A DNA stretch of 64,000 nucleotides from Streptomyces sp. NBC_00442 (GTDB lineage: Bacteria; Actinomycetota; Actinomycetes; Streptomycetales; Streptomycetaceae): contig NZ_CP107918.1 of assembly GCF_036014195.1 (NCBI RefSeq), positions 2,914,001-2,978,000 on the forward strand, given 5' to 3'. Positions 38,675-48,998 of the stretch are shown here, piece after piece. The notes beneath the pieces were generated by a model. It was not told where the DNA came from. It did no database searches and saw nothing but the letters and a program-made list of their open reading frames with translations. Made by a program: the position numbers and the translations under genes. Each line of letters starts with the position of its first letter. Position 1 is the stretch's first letter.

Positions 38675-40006
38675 ATGGCCATGGAGACGGAGTACGGGTA
38701 CGGCGGGGCGCACTCCCGGGAGCCGCGGCGGCACTTCCTTCCGCCGGTGCTGCGCGCCCCGTTCGAGGGCCGGACGTTCCGCGAGTTCGGCTACCTCCTG
38801 CTGAGCATGCCGATCAGCGTGGTGCTGTTCTGCTGGGCCGTCGTCATGGTGTCGATGAGCGCCGGGCTCCTGGTCACCTTCGTCGGCATTCCTCTCATGG
38901 CGGTCAGCCTGCTGGGCTGCCGCGCCTTCGGGGTGATGGAGCGGGCGCGGGCGCGGGCGCTGCTCGGGGTGGAGATCGCCGAGCCGCGGTCGGTGCGCTC
39001 GCGGGGCGGCGTCATGGCCTGGGTCGGCGGGATCCTCAAGAGCGGGGTCTCCTGGCGCCACCTGCTCTACTCGGTCGTGCACTTCCCGTGGGCGCTCTTC
39101 GCCTTCATCACCTCGGTGACGACGTGGACGGTGGGCTGGACGCTGCTGTCGTACCCGCTGTGGCAGTGGGTGTTCCCGGCGTACACCAACCAGGACGGCA
39201 TTCAGGTCTACGGCGGCGACAAGCACAACGTCTACCTGGACACTCCCGCCACGGTCGCCCTGACGGCGGCGGTCGGGCTGCTGATCACGCTGGTCGTGCC
39301 GTGGCTGATCCGGGCGCTCGCCGCGATGGACAAGGTGCTCGTGGTGGGTCTGCTCGGCCCGTCCCGGCTGGAGGAGCGGGTGAGCGAACTGGAGTCGGAC
39401 CGCGGCGTCGTGGTGGACACCACGTCGGCCGACCTGCGGCGCATCGAGCGGGATCTGCACGACGGGGCGCAGGCCCGTCTGGTGGCGCTCGCCATGGATC
39501 TGGGTCTGGCCAAGGAGAAGCTGACCGAGGACCCGAAGGCGGCGGCCGCGATGGTCGACGAGGCGCACGGCGAGGTCAAGGTCGCGCTCCAGGAGCTGCG
39601 CGACCTGGCCCGCGGCATCCATCCCGCGGTCCTCACCGACCGCGGCCTGGACGCGGCCCTGTCCTCCGTCGCCTCACGCTGCACGGTCCCGGTGAAGGTC
39701 GAGGTGGACCTGCCGGCCCGGCCGGTCCCGGCGATCGAGGGCATCGCGTACTACACCGTCTCCGAGCTGCTCCAGAACGTCAGCAAGCACAGCGGTGCGA
39801 GCCGGGCGACGGTCGATGTGTGGCGCGCCGGCGACCGGCTGATGCTCCAGGTCGGTGACAACGGGCGCGGCGGGGCCGACGCCTCGGCCGGCTCGGGGCT
39901 TGCGGGACTCGCCGAGCGGCTGGACGCGGTGGACGGCATCCTGGCCGTCGACTCGCCGCCCGGCGGGCCGACCACGATCACGGCGGAGCTGCCGTGGCGG
40001 GCGTAG
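38675..40006 (+). CDS. Sensor histidine kinase 2, paralogue of kinase 1
   Basis: A 443-residue kinase with the same plan. The phospho-His is H262 in RRIERDLHDGAQARLVALA; N and G boxes are ELLQNVSKHS, VGDNGRGG and GSGLAGLAERL. The sensor part differs by an insertion of about 30 residues (near 165-190, TNQDGIQVYGGDKHNVYLD) between helices, likely an outside loop. Start ATG 38675 with AGGACC upstream; a second ATG six bases on is possible. It precedes the response regulator gene by 220 nt. Confidence 0.92.
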   Translation: MAMETEYGYGGAHSREPRRHFLPPVLRAPFEGRTFREFGYLLLSMPISVVLFCWAVVMVSMSAGLLVTFVGIPLMAVSLLGCRAFGVMERARARALLGVEIAEPRSVRSRGGVMAWVGGILKSGVSWRHLLYSVVHFPWALFAFITSVTTWTVGWTLLSYPLWQWVFPAYTNQDGIQVYGGDKHNVYLDTPATVALTAAVGLLITLVVPWLIRALAAMDKVLVVGLLGPSRLEERVSELESDRGVVVDTTSADLRRIERDLHDGAQARLVALAMDLGLAKEKLTEDPKAAAAMVDEAHGEVKVALQELRDLARGIHPAVLTDRGLDAALSSVASRCTVPVKVEVDLPARPVPAIEGIAYYTVSELLQNVSKHSGASRATVDVWRAGDRLMLQVGDNGRGGADASAGSGLAGLAERLDAVDGILAVDSPPGGPTTITAELPWRA

Positions 40007-40226
40007 GGCCGCCCCCTCGCTCCTGACGGCCCCCCGGCCCTCGACCCTCGGTCCCCAAACACGGGGCCGGGGGTTTTTGCCTGGCGGGGGCGGATTCTTG
40101 CCCGAATGCTGGGATGCTGGGTGGGCACAACGCCACGGCTCGCACAGGGCCGTGGGGCGGGCCCCGACGGGAGCCCGCCCGGAGAAGCAACGGAGCACGG
40201 GGGGCTGCAAAGTCGTGGAGGACAGG

Positions 40227-40886
40227 GTGCGGGTGGTCATCGCCGAGGATTCGGTGCTGCTCAGGGAGGGCCTGACCCGGCTGCTGACCGACCGGGGGCA
40301 TGACGTCGTCGCGGGTGTGGGCGACGGCGACGCGCTGGTCAAAACGGTGGGCGAGCTGGCCGAAGCGGGCACGCCGCCCGACGTGGTGGTGGCGGACGTA
40401 CGGATGCCGCCGACGCACACCGACGAGGGCGTGCGCGCCGCCGTGCTGCTGCGGGCGCGGTACCCGGGGATCGGGGTGCTGGTGCTCAGCCAGTACGTGG
40501 AGGAGCAGTACGCCACGGAGCTGCTCGCCGGGTCGAGCCGGGGCGTCGGGTATCTCCTGAAGGACCGGGTCGCCGAGGTGCGGGAGTTCGTCGAGGCCGT
40601 GGTGCGGGTCGCCCGGGGCGGCACCGCTCTGGACCCCGAGGTCGTGGCCCAGCTCCTGGGGCGCAGCCGCAAGCAGGACGTGCTGGCCCATCTGACGCCG
40701 CGTGAGCGGGAGGTGCTCGGCCTGATGGCGGAGGGGCGGACGAACTCCGCGATCGCCAAGCAGCTGGTCGTCAGCGACGGAGCCGTCGAGAAGCACGTCA
40801 GCAACATCTTCCTGAAGCTGGGGCTCTCGCCGAGCGTCGGGGACCACCGGCGCGTCCTCGCGGTCCTGACGTACATCAACTCATGA
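40227..40886 (+). CDS. NarL/FixJ-type response regulator
   Basis: A 219-residue two-component regulator. GTG 40227 (VRVVIAEDSVLLREG) is chosen because GGAGG lies five bases upstream; an in-frame GTG at 40215 would put this site inside the gene. Receiver acidic residues are E7/D8, with the phospho-acceptor D57 in VVADVRMP and the Lys in YLLKDRV. The LuxR-type helix-turn-helix (LTPREREVLGLMAEG...NSAIAKQLVVSDGAVEKHVS) is C-terminal. It is the only regulator for two upstream kinases. The likely targets are the flanking nuo and kor units. Confidence 0.94.
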   Translation: MRVVIAEDSVLLREGLTRLLTDRGHDVVAGVGDGDALVKTVGELAEAGTPPDVVVADVRMPPTHTDEGVRAAVLLRARYPGIGVLVLSQYVEEQYATELLAGSSRGVGYLLKDRVAEVREFVEAVVRVARGGTALDPEVVAQLLGRSRKQDVLAHLTPREREVLGLMAEGRTNSAIAKQLVVSDGAVEKHVSNIFLKLGLSPSVGDHRRVLAVLTYINS

Positions 40887-41215
40887 CCGTGTGGCGCCCT
40901 GTCGGGGATCGAGCGGGACCCTGCCGCCGGGGGCGAAAGTCGGTCACCGGGCCGGATCGGGTCACCCCTCGCGGGGACCCCCGGCGCGGCGCGGCCCGGC
41001 GGACTCCCCGAGCAACCGGCGAGGGAGTCCCGGGCGTCTGAGAGAAGGGTCCGGGGGCGAACAGATCGTGGCAGTTCAGGGCAGTGAGGCGTCTCAAAAG
41101 AGCGTCCAATATGTGAGCGGTCCAGGGAAGGCCACCCTTACCGACGTAGGGTGGGCCTTGGCGCTACCGGTCGGCCGGATGCGCCCGAGCAGCCGCCCGA
41201 GGGAGGTCCAGTTCA
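40887..41215 (+). other. korA leader region with stable hairpin
   Basis: A 329-nt gap without a gene. At 41128-41159 an 11-bp stem with a single bulge (AAGGCC-ACCCT against AGGGT-G-GGCCTT) stands 56 nt before the korA start. It could be a leader structure or the terminator of the regulator gene; a U-tract is lacking. Confidence 0.5.
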
Positions 41216-43142
<1,927 letters not shown>

Positions 43143-43150
<8 letters not shown>

Positions 43151-44207
43151 CGCTCACAGCAACGAGCTCCTGCAGCTGGTCCCCAGGGCCGAGGGCAAGC
43201 AGACGATGAAGGACTTCAAGTCCGACCAGGAAGTGCGCTGGTGCCCCGGCTGCGGCGACTACGCGGTCCTGGCCGCCGTGCAGGGCTTCATGCCCGAGCT
43301 CGGCCTGGCCAAGGAGAACATCGTCTTCGTCTCCGGCATCGGCTGCTCCTCCCGCTTCCCGTACTACATGAACACGTACGGGATGCACTCCATCCACGGC
43401 CGCGCCCCGGCGATCGCGACCGGCCTCGCCTCCTCGCGCCGGGACCTGAGCGTGTGGGTGGTCACCGGTGACGGCGACGCCCTGTCCATCGGCGGCAACC
43501 ACCTCATCCACGCGCTCCGCCGCAACGTGAACCTCAAGATCCTGCTGTTCAACAACCGGATCTACGGCCTGACCAAGGGCCAGTACTCCCCCACCTCCGA
43601 GGTCGGCAAGATCACCAAGTCGACGCCGATGGGGTCGCTCGACTCGCCGTTCAACCCGGTGTCCCTGGCGATCGGCGCGGAGGCGTCGTTCGTCGCGCGC
43701 ACCGTCGACTCCGACCGCAAGCACCTCACCGAGGTGCTGCGCCAGGCCGCCGAGCACCCGGGCACCGCGCTGGTGGAGATCTACCAGAACTGCAACATCT
43801 TCAACGACGGCGCCTTCGAGGTCCTCAAGGACAAGGAGCGGGCGGAGGAGGCCGTGATCCGCCTGGAGCACGGGCAGCCGATCCGGTTCGGCGCCGACGG
43901 CGCCAAGGGCGTGATCCGCGACGCGGCCACCGGCGACCTCGTGGTCGTGCCCGTCACGCCCGAGAACGAGGCGGACATCCTGGTCCACGACGCGCACAAC
44001 GCCTCGCCGACCACGGCGTTCGCGCTGTCCCGTCTCGCCGACCCGGACACCCTGCACCACACCCCGATCGGTGTCTTCCGTTCCGTGGACCGTCCGGTCT
44101 ACGACACGCTGATGGCCGATCAGCTCGACACGGCCATCGAGCAGAACGGCAAGGGCGACCTGGGCGCGCTGCTCGCGGGCAAGGACACCTGGACCGTCGT
44201 CGGCTGA
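43143..44207 (+). CDS. korB: 2-oxoacid:ferredoxin oxidoreductase, beta subunit
   Basis: The thiamine-diphosphate and iron-sulfur subunit, 354 residues. The TPP motif is GDGDALSIGG (109-118) with the following NN at 137-138. The [4Fe-4S] ligands are C34 and C37 in WCPGCGDY, C68 in GIGCSS and C217 in YQNCNIF. The TKGQYSPTS loop matches 2-oxoglutarate or pyruvate oxidoreductases. The KorAB form needs no separate ferredoxin-like delta subunit. It ends before a strong hairpin at 44226-44270. Confidence 0.95.
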
Positions 44208-44225
44208 TCCAGTGGCATGAGCGCC

Positions 44226-44270
44226 GGGTGCCCGGCCGGGGAGTCTGCGCGGACCCCGGGCCGGGCACCC
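44226..44270 (+). terminator. Terminator after korAB
   Basis: GGGTGCCCGGCC pairs perfectly with its complement, with inner GGGG/CCCC pairing offset by one bulged base. It starts 18 nt after the korB stop. Confidence 0.8.
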
Positions 44271-44283
44271 GTACTCATGGGTC

Positions 44284-46233
44284 ATGGACCGTCTCACCTA
44301 CCGCGTCAAGCGGCGCCTGCTCGGCAGGCCCCTCACCACGGAACGCGCCGGCGACCAGAGGCTGAGCAACCGCACGGCGCTCGGGGTCCTGGCGTCGGAC
44401 TGCATCAGCTCGTCGGCGTACGGCTCCGAGGAGATGCTCCGGGTGCTGGTCCCGGTGGCGGGGGCGGCCGCGTTCTCGCTGCTCATGCCGGTGACCGGGG
44501 CGATCCTGCTCGTTCTGCTCCTGCTGACGCTCTGCTACAGCGACGTCGTCATGATCTACACCCGGGCCGGCGGTTCCTACGTCGTGGCCCGCGAGAACTT
44601 CGGCCCGACCGTCGCGCAGATCGCCGCGGTCGCCCTGCTCGTCGACTACATCGTGACGGTCGCCGTCCAGGTCTCGGCCGGCACCAGCGCGATCGTCTCC
44701 CTCGCCCACCTGGCCGGCGGCGGCCCCACCGCGATGGACCACCTCCAACTCCCGCTCTCCATCGGGGTGATCCTGGTCCTCGCGTACGGAAACCTGCGTG
44801 GGCTGCGCGAGGCGGGCCGGCTGTTCGCGCTGCCCGCCTACCTCTTCATGGCCGCCGTGGGCCTGATGCTCGCCGTGTCCGCCGTGCGCGGCCTGACCGG
44901 CGGGCTGCCCCGGGCCGACCTGCACGCGGCGGGCGTGGTCCCCGTCGGCACCCCGGGGAACGGCTGGCTGTACGGGGCCTCGCTGTTCATCGTGCTGCGC
45001 GCCTTCGCCAACGGCGGCTCCTCGCTGACCGGCCTGGAGGCGATCTCCAACGGCGTCTCGGTGTTCCGCGATCCCCAGGGCCGCAACGCCCGCCGCACCC
45101 TTCTCACCATGAGCTGTGTCCTCGGCGCCCTCGTCCTCGGCGTCTCCGCCCTCGCCCACGTCACGCACGCGGTCCCCTACGCGGACGGCACCCCGACGGT
45201 GATCGCGCAGGAGGCCCATTTCGCCTTCGGCGGCGGGGTGCTGGGGACGGTGGGTCTGGCCTTCGTGCAGCTGGCGACGGCCCTCGTGCTCTACACCGGC
45301 GCCAACACCCCGTTCACCGGTTTTCCGTTCCTGGCGAGCTTCGTCGCCGAAGACCGCTTCCTGCCACGCCTGTTGACCCGGCGTGGACACCGGCTCGCCT
45401 TCTCCAACGGGATCATCGCGCTGACCGCCGTCTCCCTGGCCCTGCTGATCGCGACCGGCGCGAACGTGGACAGGCTGGTGGCGCTGTACGCGATCGGGGT
45501 GTTCACGGCGTTCACGATGGCCGGGGCGGGGCTCACCGCGTACCACTGGCGCCGTCGCGAGCGGCACCGGCGCCTCAAGCTCGGCGTCAACACCCTGGCG
45601 GCCGTGGTCTCCGCCGCCGTCGTCGTGATCTTCGCCGTCACCAAGTTCACGGAGGGCGCCTGGCTGGTGGTGGTGATCTTCCCGCTCGGGGTGTGGGCAC
45701 TGACCCGGATCAACCGCGAGTACCGGCGCGAGGCCGCGGCGCTCACCACCCTCCAGGCACCGGGCGCCGATCGGCGGCCGCCGGGGCGGCACGTGGTGTT
45801 CGTCCTCGTCGAGACGCTCGACCTGGCCACCCTCAAGGCGCTGCGGTACGCGCACGAGGTGCGGCCCGACGACATCAGGGCCGTCCACTTCGCGGTCGAC
45901 GAGCCGCGTGCGCGCGAACTCGCGGCGGCCTGGGAGGCGACGGCGGCGACCTCGGTCCCCCTGGATCTCTTCGCGTGCCCCGACCGGCGCCTGCGCCACG
46001 CCATGGTGGAACTGGCCGGCCGCACCACCGAGGACGGCGCGACGTCCCTGACCGTCATGGTCCCCCGGCGTCTCTACGGCAACGCGCTGGGCAAACTGCT
46101 GCACCGCGGCACGGCCGAGCAGATGGCGAAGGCTCTGGAGCACCTTCCGTCCGTAGCCGTGACGATCCTGCCCTTCGACGTGTCCCGCGCGCTGCGCCTC
46201 CTGGACGCCGGCCACGCGCCCCAGCCGGACTGA
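44284..46233 (+). CDS. APC-superfamily permease (KimA-like amino acid/K+ transporter)
   Basis: A 649-residue transporter with about 12 helices and a cytoplasmic C-terminal domain of 160 residues. The N-terminal pattern ALGVLASDCISSSAYGSEEML resembles the KimA/YdaO group of potassium importers and related APC permeases. TRAGGSYVVARENFGP is the second landmark. The C-terminal half carries a USP-like arrangement (HVVFVLVETLDLATLKALRYA). Potassium or amino acids are both possible. Start ATG 44284 is 14 nt past the korB terminator, so a promoter must lie in or before the hairpin, or read-through occurs. Confidence 0.85.
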   Translation: MDRLTYRVKRRLLGRPLTTERAGDQRLSNRTALGVLASDCISSSAYGSEEMLRVLVPVAGAAAFSLLMPVTGAILLVLLLLTLCYSDVVMIYTRAGGSYVVARENFGPTVAQIAAVALLVDYIVTVAVQVSAGTSAIVSLAHLAGGGPTAMDHLQLPLSIGVILVLAYGNLRGLREAGRLFALPAYLFMAAVGLMLAVSAVRGLTGGLPRADLHAAGVVPVGTPGNGWLYGASLFIVLRAFANGGSSLTGLEAISNGVSVFRDPQGRNARRTLLTMSCVLGALVLGVSALAHVTHAVPYADGTPTVIAQEAHFAFGGGVLGTVGLAFVQLATALVLYTGANTPFTGFPFLASFVAEDRFLPRLLTRRGHRLAFSNGIIALTAVSLALLIATGANVDRLVALYAIGVFTAFTMAGAGLTAYHWRRRERHRRLKLGVNTLAAVVSAAVVVIFAVTKFTEGAWLVVVIFPLGVWALTRINREYRREAAALTTLQAPGADRRPPGRHVVFVLVETLDLATLKALRYAHEVRPDDIRAVHFAVDEPRARELAAAWEATAATSVPLDLFACPDRRLRHAMVELAGRTTEDGATSLTVMVPRRLYGNALGKLLHRGTAEQMAKALEHLPSVAVTILPFDVSRALRLLDAGHAPQPD

Positions 46234-46234
46234 T

Positions 46235-46648
46235 CTACGCGGACTTGGCCTCCCGAGCGGCGTCGTAGGCGGCCCGCGCCCGCTGCACGTCCTCCATCCG
46301 CACCCCGGTCCACCGCGCCAGCGCCCGCACCTGCTCGGCGGCCTCCCGGCCGAGCGGGGTGAGCGAATAGTCGACGCGGGGCGGGATCACCGGCTTGGCA
46401 TCGCGGTGCACGAAGCCGTCGCGCTCCAGCGTCTGGAGGGTCTGGGCCAGCATCTTCTCGCTGACCTTGCTGACCTCGCTGATGCTGCCGATCGCGCGGC
46501 GCAGTTCGCTGAAGCGGTACGAGCGCTCCAGGAGCGCGTCAAGGATCAGGACGCCCCACCGGCTGGTCACGTGCTCAAGGACGAGCCGGTGCGGACACAT
46601 GCCCTCACGCCGGGCCCACTCGCCACGGGTCCACTCACTTACCGCCAT
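46235..46648 (-). CDS. HxlR-family transcriptional regulator, probably quinone/thiol-sensing
   Basis: A 137-residue winged-helix regulator. C18 in EGMCPHRLVLEHVTSRWG is at the position used as redox switch in YodB, QorR and HypR. RFSELRRAIGSISEVSKVSEKML contains the recognition region. It is divergent from a QOR2-type NAD(P)H-binding gene, and an 11-bp half-site dyad (46653-46675) stands in the gap five bases from its start. The pair matches the known QorR-qor2 arrangement, so quinone stress is the most likely signal. Confidence 0.9.
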   Translation of the reverse strand: MAVSEWTRGEWARREGMCPHRLVLEHVTSRWGVLILDALLERSYRFSELRRAIGSISEVSKVSEKMLAQTLQTLERDGFVHRDAKPVIPPRVDYSLTPLGREAAEQVRALARWTGVRMEDVQRARAAYDAAREAKSA

Positions 46649-46652
46649 AGCA

Positions 46653-46675
46653 GTACCTTACTTCAAGGTGGGTAC
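46653..46675. promoter_or_regulatory. Candidate HxlR operator
   Basis: GTACCTTACTT and AAGGTGGGTAC are related by dyad symmetry (8 of 11 positions) around one central base, in the divergent gap just upstream of the regulator. Confidence 0.6.
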
Positions 46676-46764
46676 TTACGAGAAGTTAGCACTAACCGTA
46701 CGGTGGAGAGAGCCGGAGGCACCCCATCCGCGACCCTCCCCCCGTCCCACCAAGGAGATCCACC

Positions 46765-47622
46765 ATGAGCATCGTCATCACAGGAGCCACCGGAGCGCTG
46801 GGCACCCTCGTCGTGGAGGAGCTGCTCGCCCGGGTACCGGTGAGCGAGGTCGTCGCCGTCGTCCGCGACAGGGAGAAGGCGGCCGGGCTCGCCGAGCGGG
46901 GCGTCGAGCTGCGGGTGGCCGACTACGACGAGCCCGCCACGCTGGCCGGCGCCTTCCGGTCCGGCGACCGGGTGCTGCTGATCTCGGGCAGCGAGGTCGG
47001 GCGCCGGGTGCCGCAGCACACGGCGGTGATCGAGGCGGCGAAGGCCGCCGGCGTGGCCCAGCTCGCCTACACGGGCATGTTCGGCGGCCCCGACGCCGAC
47101 CTCGCGCTGGCCGACGAGCACAAGGCGACGGAGCGGCTGATCCTCGACTCGGGCCTGCCGTACACGTTCCTGCGCAACGGCTGGTACACCGAGAACTACA
47201 CGGCCAACCTCGCCCCGGCCCTCGAACACGGAGCGGTCCTCTCCAACGCGGGCGAGGGCCGGGTCGCCTCGGCCGCCCGCGCGGACTACGCCGCCGCCGC
47301 GGCGGTGGTGCTGACCGAGGACGGCCACCTCGGCCGGGCCTACGAGCTGAGCGGTGACGTGGCGTACTCCTTCGCCGAGTACGCGGCCGAGGTCGCCGCC
47401 GCGTCGGGCAAGCCGGTCACCCACACCTCGGTCGCCCCCGAGGCCCACCTCGCGGTGCTGACCGGCGCGGGCGTGCCGGCCGCATTCGCGGAACTCCTGG
47501 TCGACGTCGACCACGCCATAGAGCGGGGCCTGCTGTCCGGCACCCCGGGCGACCTCGCCCGCCTGATCGGCCGCCCGACCACCCCGATGGCCACGTCGGT
47601 CCGCGCCGCCCTGGCGTCGTAA
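46765..47622 (+). CDS. NAD(P)H:quinone oxidoreductase-like NmrA-family protein (QOR2 type)
   Basis: A 285-residue Rossmann protein: MSIVITGATGALGTLVVEEL, VVAVVRDREKA, LAYTGMFGG, LPYTFLRNGWYTENY, DYAAAAAVVLTEDGHLGRAYELSG. These match the QorB/QOR2 group, which reduces quinones with NADPH. ATG 46765 follows AAGGAGATC. Regulation by the divergent HxlR protein is expected. Confidence 0.9.
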   Translation: MSIVITGATGALGTLVVEELLARVPVSEVVAVVRDREKAAGLAERGVELRVADYDEPATLAGAFRSGDRVLLISGSEVGRRVPQHTAVIEAAKAAGVAQLAYTGMFGGPDADLALADEHKATERLILDSGLPYTFLRNGWYTENYTANLAPALEHGAVLSNAGEGRVASAARADYAAAAAVVLTEDGHLGRAYELSGDVAYSFAEYAAEVAAASGKPVTHTSVAPEAHLAVLTGAGVPAAFAELLVDVDHAIERGLLSGTPGDLARLIGRPTTPMATSVRAALAS

Positions 47623-47687
47623 CCCGGCGCCCGCCGCGTCCCGCACCCCGCGGCCCGCGGCCGTCAGGACCATATTGCGGTACGCAC

Positions 47688-47717
47688 ATGACACCCTTCC
47701 CGGTTCGGCGCTACCTT
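47688..47717 (+). promoter_or_regulatory. Candidate promoter of rarD
   Basis: ATGACA (47688) and TACCTT (47712) are separated by 18 nt, about 30 nt before the gene start, consistent with a primary-sigma promoter. Confidence 0.5.
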
Positions 47718-47748
47718 CAGCGGGATCCAGCGCGCACCGGGAGGGCCA

Positions 47749-48825
47749 GTGGCCGAGGAACCAGCGGGACACCAGGCGGGACGCCTGACAGACCTGACGG
47801 AACAGGAGTCGGGACAGCAGGCGGGACAACAGCGGGCCGGCCTGCTGTACGGGATCGGCGCGTACGGGATGTGGGGGCTCGTCCCCCTGTTCTGGCCGCT
47901 CCTCGAACCCGCCGACGCCCTGGAGATCCTGGCCCACCGCATGGTGTGGTCCCTCGTGCTCGTGGCGGCCGTCCTGATCGTGCTGCGCCGCTGGGCGTGG
48001 ATCGGCGAGCTGGTGCGCCGGCCGCGCAGGCTGGCGCTCATAGCCGTCGCCGCCGTCGTGATCACCGTCAACTGGGGCGTCTACATCTGGTCGGTCAACT
48101 CCGGCCATGTGGTGGAGGCGTCGCTCGGCTACTTCATCAACCCGCTCGTCACCATCGCGATGGGTGTGCTGATCCTCAAGGAGCGCCTGCGGCGGGCCCA
48201 ATGGGCGGCGGTCGGGATCGGTGTGGCGGCCGTGGTGGTCCTGACGGTGGGCTACGGCCGGCCGCCGTGGATCTCCCTCACGCTGGCGTTCTCGTTCGCG
48301 ACGTACGGCCTGGTGAAGAAGCAGGTGAACCTCGGCGGGCTCGAATCGCTGGCCGCGGAGACGGCCGTGCAGTTCCTGCCTGCCCTCGGTTACCTGATCT
48401 GGCTGAGTGCCGAAGGGCGGTCCACGTTCGCGACCGGGGGCGCGGGGCACGCGGCGCTGCTCGCCGCGACCGGTGTGGTGACCGCGATTCCGCTGGTCTG
48501 TTTCGGCGGCGCGGCGATCCGGGTGCCGCTCTCGACGCTCGGCCTGCTCCAGTACCTGGCACCGGTCTTCCAGCTCCTGCTGGGCATCGTGTACTTCCAC
48601 GAGGAGATGCCGCCGGAGCGCTGGGCGGGCTTCGCGCTGGTGTGGCTCGCCCTGACCCTCCTGACCTGGGACGCCCTGCACACCGCCCGGCTCTCCCGCA
48701 GGGCCCTCACGGCAGCGGTGGCCAACGCGCCGGGCCGCGCCGGGCCGCTGGACCTGATCCCGCCCCCGAGCCTGGCGCCGGAGGCGCCGTCCGCCCCGAG
48801 GACCCCGCCTGCGCCGACGGCCTGA
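47749..48825 (+). CDS. rarD: EamA/RarD-type transporter
   Basis: A 358-residue, ten-helix drug/metabolite superfamily protein. GIGAYGMWGLVPLFWPLL, HRMVWSLVL, NWGVYIWSVNSGHVVEASLGYFINPL and LGLLQYLAPVFQLLLGIVYFHE match RarD. The first 28 residues are a Gln/Gly-rich lead; the last 45 are a Pro/Ala-rich tail. GTG 47749 with GGGAGG upstream. Substrate unknown (the name comes from chloramphenicol sensitivity in enteric bacteria). Confidence 0.92.
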   Translation: MAEEPAGHQAGRLTDLTEQESGQQAGQQRAGLLYGIGAYGMWGLVPLFWPLLEPADALEILAHRMVWSLVLVAAVLIVLRRWAWIGELVRRPRRLALIAVAAVVITVNWGVYIWSVNSGHVVEASLGYFINPLVTIAMGVLILKERLRRAQWAAVGIGVAAVVVLTVGYGRPPWISLTLAFSFATYGLVKKQVNLGGLESLAAETAVQFLPALGYLIWLSAEGRSTFATGGAGHAALLAATGVVTAIPLVCFGGAAIRVPLSTLGLLQYLAPVFQLLLGIVYFHEEMPPERWAGFALVWLALTLLTWDALHTARLSRRALTAAVANAPGRAGPLDLIPPPSLAPEAPSAPRTPPAPTA

Positions 48826-48848
48826 GGGGCGGCCCCGGGGAAAAGGGC

Positions 48849-48878
48849 GAGACACCCCCGCCCCGCCCCCGCTACCCT
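48849..48878 (+). promoter_or_regulatory. Predicted promoter placing the transcript start at the leader ORF's ATG
   Basis: GAGACA (48849-48854) and TACCCT (48873-48878) are 18 nt apart. A start six to seven bases after the -10 would fall on the A of ATG 48885, giving a leaderless leader ORF. The -35 matches the consensus at four of six positions. Confidence 0.5.
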
Positions 48879-48884
48879 CGCCCC

Positions 48885-48917
48885 ATGCCCACGTACTCGT
48901 ACTACTTCTTCCGCTGA
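48885..48917 (+). CDS. Ten-codon leader peptide MPTYSYYFFR before the ABC-F gene
   Basis: A tiny ORF of ten codons, rich in aromatic residues (three Tyr, two Phe), 81 nt upstream of the ABC-F start. No Shine-Dalgarno precedes it, but a -10-like box sits seven bases upstream, so it may be leaderless. A GC-rich hairpin (48924-48947) follows its stop. This is the architecture of ribosome-mediated attenuation known for several ribosome-protecting ABC-F genes, in which drug-stalled ribosomes on a leader ORF change downstream folding. Translation and regulation are inferred. Confidence 0.6.
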   Translation: MPTYSYYFFR

Positions 48918-48923
48918 CACCCC

Positions 48924-48947
48924 CGCGGCCGCACTCCCGCAGCCGCG
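48924..48947 (+). promoter_or_regulatory. Hairpin between leader ORF and ABC-F gene
   Basis: CGCGGC and GCCGCG pair around a 12-nt loop, seven bases after the leader stop. It could be an attenuator stem that a stalled ribosome would disturb. No U-tract is seen. Confidence 0.45.
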
Positions 48948-48998
48948 CCATGCCCTCAGCCAGGAAGAAGCCCGTACCGAGTACCCCAGGGATCCCCC

